8,222 bases of DNA from Methanobacteriaceae archaeon. Lineage in GTDB: Archaea > Methanobacteriota > Methanobacteria > Methanobacteriales > Methanobacteriaceae. The translations under genes and the position numbers were made by a program. Every line of letters begins with the position of its first letter. Within the stretch, counting starts at the first letter, position 1. The stretch lies in NCBI GenBank assembly GCA_030693105.1, contig JAUYBK010000022.1, positions 1 through 8,222 of the forward strand, in the 5' to 3' direction. Below the pieces are notes generated by a model. The model was not told the origin of the DNA. It searched no databases and saw nothing but the letters and a program-made list of their open reading frames with translations. This document shows positions 4,502 through 8,222 of the stretch, one piece after another.

Positions 4502-6361
4502 ATGAAGCAGATTTTACTCACCAATCCCGATAATTGCGACGGGTGTAACGACTGTATAGAGGCTTGTGTTAATGTTAACGGGGAAAGTGGAATATTCCTT
4601 CACAAAATGACCGAAGGCTACCAGGCCATTCTATGCCAACAGTGCATAAACCCCTCCTGTATGAGAGGTTGCTTCCGGGATGCCATATACCGGGAAAACG
4701 ACGTTGTAAAAATTAACCAGGACTCCTGTGTGGGCTGCCGACTGTGTATGCTCATGTGTCCCATTGGCAGCATCACCTACACCTCTGACCAGATCCTTAA
4801 GTGCGAACAGCAGTGCATGGAATCTGGAGACGAACCGGCCTGTGTTAAATCGTGTACAGAGGGCTGTTTGGAAATGGTAGATGTTAAAGAATTCGCCACT
4901 GGGCTGCAGAGAGGATTTGAACTGGACAATAACGTTAATAAATCGAATATTCGATCCATGTCCCCATCTCATGGACTGGCTTCAGCCACCCAGGGACTTT
5001 GTGTGTTCTGCGGGACCTGTGAAATCGTTTGCCCCACAGATGCCATAGAAATAGTGGACAACCACGCCGAAATTGATAAAATTAAGTGTATTATGTGCGG
5101 ATCATGTACTGCAGCCTGTCCAGTTCTTATACCAACTGGAGCAGGTTATATATGGGACCCCCGCACCATAGCAGACATTCGCTACACTTCTAAGGCGGGT
5201 AAGTATGTGCTTCGTGGGTTTGGTACAGAAAGAAAACTTCCTAACTTGGATGACATAATAATACTTCCTGCCCAGGCATCTATAGCTCCTGTCGATAAGT
5301 ACCGGGAGACATGTAACACTAAAGTAGTGTTGGGAACCCGATACGCTGAACAACCACTGGAACTCGAAACTCCAGTTTTAATTGCCGGAATGTCCTTTGG
5401 GGCACTCAGTGAAGAGTGCAAACTAGCCATGGCCAAGGGAACGTCGCTGGTAGGGTCCTGTGCCAACACTGGTGAGGGAGGAATGCTGCCCAAAGAACGC
5501 GAATACGCTGATAAACTGATGGTACAGTATTCATCGGGGCGATTCGGAGTTTCTGCCAATTACCTAAATGTGGCTGATGCTATCGAGGTTAAAATTGGTC
5601 AAGGAGCCAAACCCGGTATGGGCGGACACCTATTAGCCGAGAAGGTCAGTCCCAAGGTAGCAGAAATAAGGGGAATACCCCTGGGAACTGATGCCCTCAG
5701 TCCGGCCCGTTTCCTAGACGCTACCCAGGAGGGTGATTTAGCCAAACACATAGAACTTATCCGTGAGGTTACCGACTGGAAGCTACCTATAGTGGTCAAA
5801 TTAGGGCCGGGAAGGGTTCATGAAGATGTGCAACTGGTTGCTGAAGCAGGTGCCGATGTGATTTCAGTCGACGGTATGGAAGGAGGTACTGGTGCAGCTC
5901 CCGAAGTGGTAATCGAACACACCGGAATACCCACCCTGGCCGCCCTGATGGAAGCCGTACACGGCTTAGAAGAAATAGATATGAAGGACACCGTGGACCT
6001 CATAATCACAGGAGGTATACGAAGTGGTGCCGACGTGGCTAAAGCCATGGCACTGGGTGCTGACGCAGCTTATATCGGTACCGGGGCCATGATTGCCATG
6101 GGCTGCCGGGCCTGCCGTATGTGCTACACTGGTAAATGTCCTGTGGGAGTAGCCACCCAGGACCCCATACTCTGCGAACGCTTAGAAGTGGATTTAGCTG
6201 CCATGCGGGTGGCTAACTACATTAAGTCTATGACCGAGGAAACCAAGATGTTAGCCCAGCTAGCTGGCCACAACGATATTCGAAAGTTCTCTCCAGATGA
6301 TTTACGGGCACTGAACTCCGACACTGCAAAGATAACGGGGGTACGGTTAACGGGTACCTAA
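4502..6361 (+). CDS. Glutamate synthase-like FMN subunit (domain 2) with N-terminal multi-[4Fe-4S] module
   Basis: A 619-residue fusion. Residues 1-125 look like a HycB/CooF electron-transfer subunit with cysteine sets C12/15/18/22, C45/48/53/57, C76/79/82/86 and an atypical C101/105/114/118. Residues 165-210 are an ordinary two-cluster ferredoxin (C167/170/173/177 and C196/199/202/206). From about 230 onward is the FMN-binding barrel of glutamate synthase: IAGMSFGALSEE, ANTGEGGM, VVKLGPGR (431-438), DGMEGGTGAAP (457-467), TGGIRSGADVAKA. The [3Fe-4S] motif is C535-x5-C541-x4-C546 followed by PVGVATQDP. The family reaction is reductive transfer of ammonia to 2-oxoglutarate to give glutamate. 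The simple archaeal form, as I recall it, has only the two-cluster ferredoxin and about 510 residues, so this one is about 110 longer. Neither a glutaminase subunit nor an NADPH subunit is adjacent; reductant is probably ferredoxin or another Fe-S donor. It starts at ATG 4502. Confidence 0.92.
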   Translation: MKQILLTNPDNCDGCNDCIEACVNVNGESGIFLHKMTEGYQAILCQQCINPSCMRGCFRDAIYRENDVVKINQDSCVGCRLCMLMCPIGSITYTSDQILKCEQQCMESGDEPACVKSCTEGCLEMVDVKEFATGLQRGFELDNNVNKSNIRSMSPSHGLASATQGLCVFCGTCEIVCPTDAIEIVDNHAEIDKIKCIMCGSCTAACPVLIPTGAGYIWDPRTIADIRYTSKAGKYVLRGFGTERKLPNLDDIIILPAQASIAPVDKYRETCNTKVVLGTRYAEQPLELETPVLIAGMSFGALSEECKLAMAKGTSLVGSCANTGEGGMLPKEREYADKLMVQYSSGRFGVSANYLNVADAIEVKIGQGAKPGMGGHLLAEKVSPKVAEIRGIPLGTDALSPARFLDATQEGDLAKHIELIREVTDWKLPIVVKLGPGRVHEDVQLVAEAGADVISVDGMEGGTGAAPEVVIEHTGIPTLAALMEAVHGLEEIDMKDTVDLIITGGIRSGADVAKAMALGADAAYIGTGAMIAMGCRACRMCYTGKCPVGVATQDPILCERLEVDLAAMRVANYIKSMTEETKMLAQLAGHNDIRKFSPDDLRALNSDTAKITGVRLTGT

Positions 6362-6393
6362 ATTATGACTTAGAATTGAGTAAAATCAGGGGA

Positions 6394-6421
6394 TTTATTT
6401 TTTCATTTCCCTTTTCTTTTT
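6394..6421 (+). terminator. T-rich terminator after the glutamate-synthase-like operon
   Basis: The plus strand has successive T runs (up to six) interrupted by single bases, about 35 bases past the TAA at 6361, in the convergent gap before the membrane-protein gene. Confidence 0.55.
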
Positions 6422-6425
6422 GAAT

Positions 6426-6445
6426 TTAAAAATAAAAAAAATAAA
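6426..6445 (-). terminator. T-rich terminator after the downstream DUF4013-like gene
   Basis: On the minus strand a run of eight T flanked by shorter T runs begins just past the TAA (6453-6451) of the convergent gene. With the plus-strand tract beside it, it makes a back-to-back terminator. Confidence 0.55.
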
Positions 6446-6450
6446 TGGAT

Positions 6451-7257
6451 TTATTCGTCGTTTCGGTACAGTAAACCGATTGATCTGGTGTAGAAAAGGG
6501 CCAGGAATGGGATTACTAAAAGCGGCACCAGTATTATTCCCACCAGTAACAATCCTAAAATGTAGGATATTAGAACCGCTATGATGAACACGAAATAATT
6601 GGCTATTACCCATATAATGGCTTTTCCCCATCTTATGCTCTCGATTTTCTGCCTTAGGTCGCTAAAAGTAAACGCCGAACCAATATTTCCCATGTAAGCC
6701 ATGTTGGCAATTGCCATAGGCACCGATATTGCGTATAATACTCCTAGAACCAGCATTATCAAATAAACGATGAATATTGATAGATACATGACCCAAACAA
6801 CTAATCCTGCACCAAATACTGCTGAGGGGTCTGTAAGTGTAGCTGCGGTCGAAAGAGCTCCGGATAAAGCTAACAATAGCACCACGATACCGATAGGTAT
6901 AGCGGCGACAATGCCGAATATTATGCCGTAGACAAAATAAACAACTATAACTTTTAAACCGCCTACAATCATATCTCCCCAGTCATCAAAATTAGGTAAA
7001 TCATCCATACCTGCTATAGTAGCTTTTATGACTCTGAAAAGGTATCCATAAATAACAATTCCTGCAATTAGGGCCAATAATATTCCTAAAATTGCCATTA
7101 TTGCAATAACCGCTGCATTATTCGTTAAAGCTCCCAAAATTACCAAGAGGAATAAAACTAAAAATGGCACTATGAGGATTACGCCCAGCGTCGCTACTTT
7201 ACCCCAACTGGTACGGGGATATTCCAAAGATTTACAAATTATTTGATCTACATCCAT
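6451..7257 (-). CDS. DUF4013-like integral membrane protein, longer paralog
   Basis: A 268-residue hydrophobic protein of the archaeal DUF4013 type, function unknown. A short amphipathic N-terminus (MDVDQIICKSLEYPRTSWGK) is followed by membrane segments at about 22-43, 49-74, 102-131, 147-180 and 213-258, some long enough for two helices. The family signature is GYLFRVIKATIAG (71-83) then DLPNFDDWG (86-94) and GLKVI. I start it at ATG 7257 rather than ATG 7263: GGAGGT (7264-7269) directly abuts the latter but lies 6 bases from the former, and the paralog upstream begins at the equivalent residue. Compared with that paralog it carries about 29 extra hydrophobic residues before GYLFR, probably one more helix. 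The 160-base spacer to the upstream paralog is AT-rich; separate transcription or read-through are both possible. Confidence 0.85.
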   Translation of the reverse strand: MDVDQIICKSLEYPRTSWGKVATLGVILIVPFLVLFLLVILGALTNNAAVIAIMAILGILLALIAGIVIYGYLFRVIKATIAGMDDLPNFDDWGDMIVGGLKVIVVYFVYGIIFGIVAAIPIGIVVLLLALSGALSTAATLTDPSAVFGAGLVVWVMYLSIFIVYLIMLVLGVLYAISVPMAIANMAYMGNIGSAFTFSDLRQKIESIRWGKAIIWVIANYFVFIIAVLISYILGLLLVGIILVPLLVIPFLALFYTRSIGLLYRNDE

Positions 7258-7263
7258 TTTCAT

Positions 7264-7269
7264 ACCTCC
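7264..7269 (-). promoter_or_regulatory. Ribosome binding site that selects ATG 7257
   Basis: The minus strand reads GGAGGT immediately before ATG 7263 and 6 bases before ATG 7257. Normal spacing points to the second ATG, in agreement with the paralog alignment. Confidence 0.7.
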
Positions 7270-7417
7270 TTAATTATTTTAATTATATGATTTCTCTATT
7301 ATTTTATTTTTTTGGTTTTTAGGAGGTTTTTAAGAACGTATGGCAGTTCATGAAGTTTTAAATAAAAATGCACTGCAATTTACCGATGGAGAAGATTAAT
7401 AAGAAAATAAATATTTG
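7270..7417. other. AT-rich spacer between the two DUF4013-like genes
   Basis: The left part holds poor TATA-like tracts on the minus strand but none clear enough to call a promoter for the downstream gene. The plus strand has AGGAGGT at 7321-7327 and, 12 bases later, a 19-codon ORF (ATG 7340 to TAA 7399), which I do not treat as a gene. The right part holds T-rich minus-strand sequence after the upstream paralog. Confidence 0.4.
7397..7415 (-). terminator. Weak T-rich tract after the upstream DUF4013-like gene
   Basis: Minus-strand sequence just past the TAA (7420-7418) includes TTTATTTTCTTATTAA. The T runs are short, so termination may be partial and allow read-through to the downstream paralog. 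Confidence 0.35.
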
Positions 7418-8101
7418 TTATTTTGGGGCTTCAGTTACAGCATAGGTGAAAAGGAGGGCTATGGCGCGTGATCCGAACATGGTCAAGTAGGGAGCTATCA
7501 ACAAGGGCAGTATTATTATGCCTATAAATATCGAAAGACTCCAAAATCCGATTGCAAACATTGTTAGGGCTATTAACATGATCAAAACGTAGCTAATGAC
7601 GTATTTTTTCCACCCGATTATTGATATGTAGTTTAGAATCTCTTTAAAATCGAATGCAGCTTTTAAATCTCCTTGATAGTAGGCCATGTTGGCCAGGGCC
7701 ATGACTTCCATGAGCCCCACCATCGCCACACTAATAGTCAATACCGTGTTACCAAATATTAGGCTCCAAAGCCCCGCAAAAATAGATGCATCTAGGGCGA
7801 TGTATGTAGATCCAACTAGAAAATAATAAAATAAGGATATTATCCAAACGGGGATGGAGTAAGCCACTACTACAAAAATTACTTTCAGGCCATCAATGAA
7901 GATTTCTTTCGGGTGGTCAAAATCGGGAAGATCATTTGCCCCGTATATTGTGGACTTCATTATCCGGAACAAATATCCAAAAAACAGGATAATGGGTAGG
8001 ATAAATATGAATCCGGCCAGGATGACTCCTAAAAGGAGAACTTTTTCCCAGTTGGAAGAAGGATATTTAATGGAATCGTTTATAATTTCCTCTAAGTTCA
8101 T
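7418..8101 (-). CDS. DUF4013-like integral membrane protein, shorter paralog
   Basis: A 227-residue hydrophobic protein, paralogous to the gene at 6451-7257. Shared blocks are the N-terminal M-x4-II-x2-S-x2-YP-x3-W-x-KV with LGVIL at 24-28, GYLFRIMKSTIYG (42-54) then DLPDFD (57-62), GLKVI (71-75), ALANMAY (135-141) then AAFDF, and a C-terminal GIIILPLLIAPYL and SRAIALL. Membrane segments are likely at about 22-43, 72-96, 107-137, 166-186 and 187-210. It has only one helix before the GYLFR signature, where the paralog appears to have two. Function is unknown; family members are common in methanogens and nothing here indicates a substrate. The ATG at 8101 has AAAGGT with a normal spacing. A TATA-like box and a palindrome lie upstream, so this gene heads the transcription unit. 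Confidence 0.86.
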   Translation of the reverse strand: MNLEEIINDSIKYPSSNWEKVLLLGVILAGFIFILPIILFFGYLFRIMKSTIYGANDLPDFDHPKEIFIDGLKVIFVVVAYSIPVWIISLFYYFLVGSTYIALDASIFAGLWSLIFGNTVLTISVAMVGLMEVMALANMAYYQGDLKAAFDFKEILNYISIIGWKKYVISYVLIMLIALTMFAIGFWSLSIFIGIIILPLLIAPYLTMFGSRAIALLFTYAVTEAPK

Positions 8102-8129
8102 TTTATGACCTTTAATTATTTTTCTATTT

Positions 8130-8145
8130 ATTTCATTAATGAAAT
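8130..8145. promoter_or_regulatory. 16-bp perfect palindrome at the predicted transcription start of the DUF4013-like gene
   Basis: ATTTCATTAATGAAAT is fully self-complementary with no spacer. It lies 28 bases upstream of the ATG at 8101 and 15-25 bases downstream of the TATA-like box, over the expected start point. A dimeric repressor bound there would block initiation. No regulator gene is next to it in the window. Confidence 0.5.
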
Positions 8146-8160
8146 GTCTATCAAACCAGG

Positions 8161-8170
8161 AATATATACT
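8161..8170 (-). promoter_or_regulatory. TATA box of the DUF4013-like gene pair
   Basis: The minus strand reads AGTATATATT, 59 bases upstream of the ATG, predicting initiation near 8138-8140 and a leader of about 37 bases. Confidence 0.5.
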
Positions 8171-8204
8171 ACAGAAATAAATGGATTTTTTTTTTGAATG
8201 TGAT

Positions 8205-8222
8205 AAAGAAAAATAAAAAAAG
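8205..8222 (-). terminator. T-rich tract, probable terminator of a gene beyond the right edge
   Basis: Read on the minus strand, the right edge is CTTTTTTTATTTTTCTTT, the kind of T-run signal that ends archaeal transcripts. It would belong to a minus-strand gene to the right of the window. Confidence 0.35.

Noticed and set aside
4631..5559. Several minus-strand ORFs of 60-125 codons opposite the FMN subunit
   Set aside because: They are shadows of a clearly coding plus-strand frame with conserved cysteine and FMN motifs.
6439..6452. AAATAAATGGATTT occurring here and again near 8175-8188
   Set aside because: Two copies of a short AT-rich word in AT-rich spacers are expected by chance; no longer match surrounds them.
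7896..8108. 70-codon plus-strand ORF opposite the shorter DUF4013-like gene
   Set aside because: It is a shadow; the minus frame has family signatures and a ribosome binding site.
1..8222. CRISPR array, tRNA, rRNA, insertion sequence or attachment site
   Set aside because: No spaced direct repeats, cloverleaf-like sequence, transposase frame or terminal repeats were seen on either strand, despite the CARF-like regulator.

Overview
The window looks like chromosomal DNA from a methanogenic archaeon, most likely of the order Methanobacteriales (Methanobacterium-like). The main reasons are a 5' fragment of the methanopterin-pathway GTP cyclohydrolase MptA, an archaeal split-type glutamate synthase, two DUF4013-type membrane proteins, archaeal TATA-like boxes ahead of genes, strong GGAGGTGA-type ribosome binding sites, T-run terminators and very AT-rich spacers. 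I see no transposase, phage gene, CRISPR array, tRNA or rRNA.

Left part (1-2850, all minus strand): an Lrp/AsnC regulator (2273-2755) is followed by a zinc-dependent histone-deacetylase-family enzyme (1169-2197) with its catalytic residues intact, then a tightly coupled uncharacterised 226-residue protein (479-1159, possibly DUF2100). After a 152-base spacer comes the first third of mptA (1-326), which runs off the left edge and probably starts at TTG.

Middle (2850-6450): a small orphan ORF (2857-3105, plus) converges on a minus-strand regulator (3151-3699) that has a short CARF-like alpha/beta domain and a C-terminal winged helix. Divergent from that regulator, and apparently sharing one symmetric TATA-like element with it, is a two-gene unit: a GXGXG-domain subunit (3781-4500) and a 619-residue FMN subunit (4502-6361). 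The FMN subunit carries an extra HycB/CooF-like iron-sulfur module in front of the usual archaeal ferredoxin pair. This makes six predicted [4Fe-4S] sites plus the [3Fe-4S] motif of glutamate synthases. No glutaminase (class II amidotransferase) subunit is encoded alongside.

Right part (6450-8222, minus strand): two tandem DUF4013-like integral membrane paralogs. The downstream copy has about 29 additional hydrophobic residues near its N-terminus. The upstream copy has a clear TATA-like box with a 16-bp perfect palindrome at the expected transcription start.

Most of the window is ordinary methanogen gene content. The parts that deserve attention are the Fe-S-enriched, glutaminase-less glutamate synthase unit with its divergent CARF/HTH-like regulator, the orphan small ORF, and the operator-like palindromes at several promoters.
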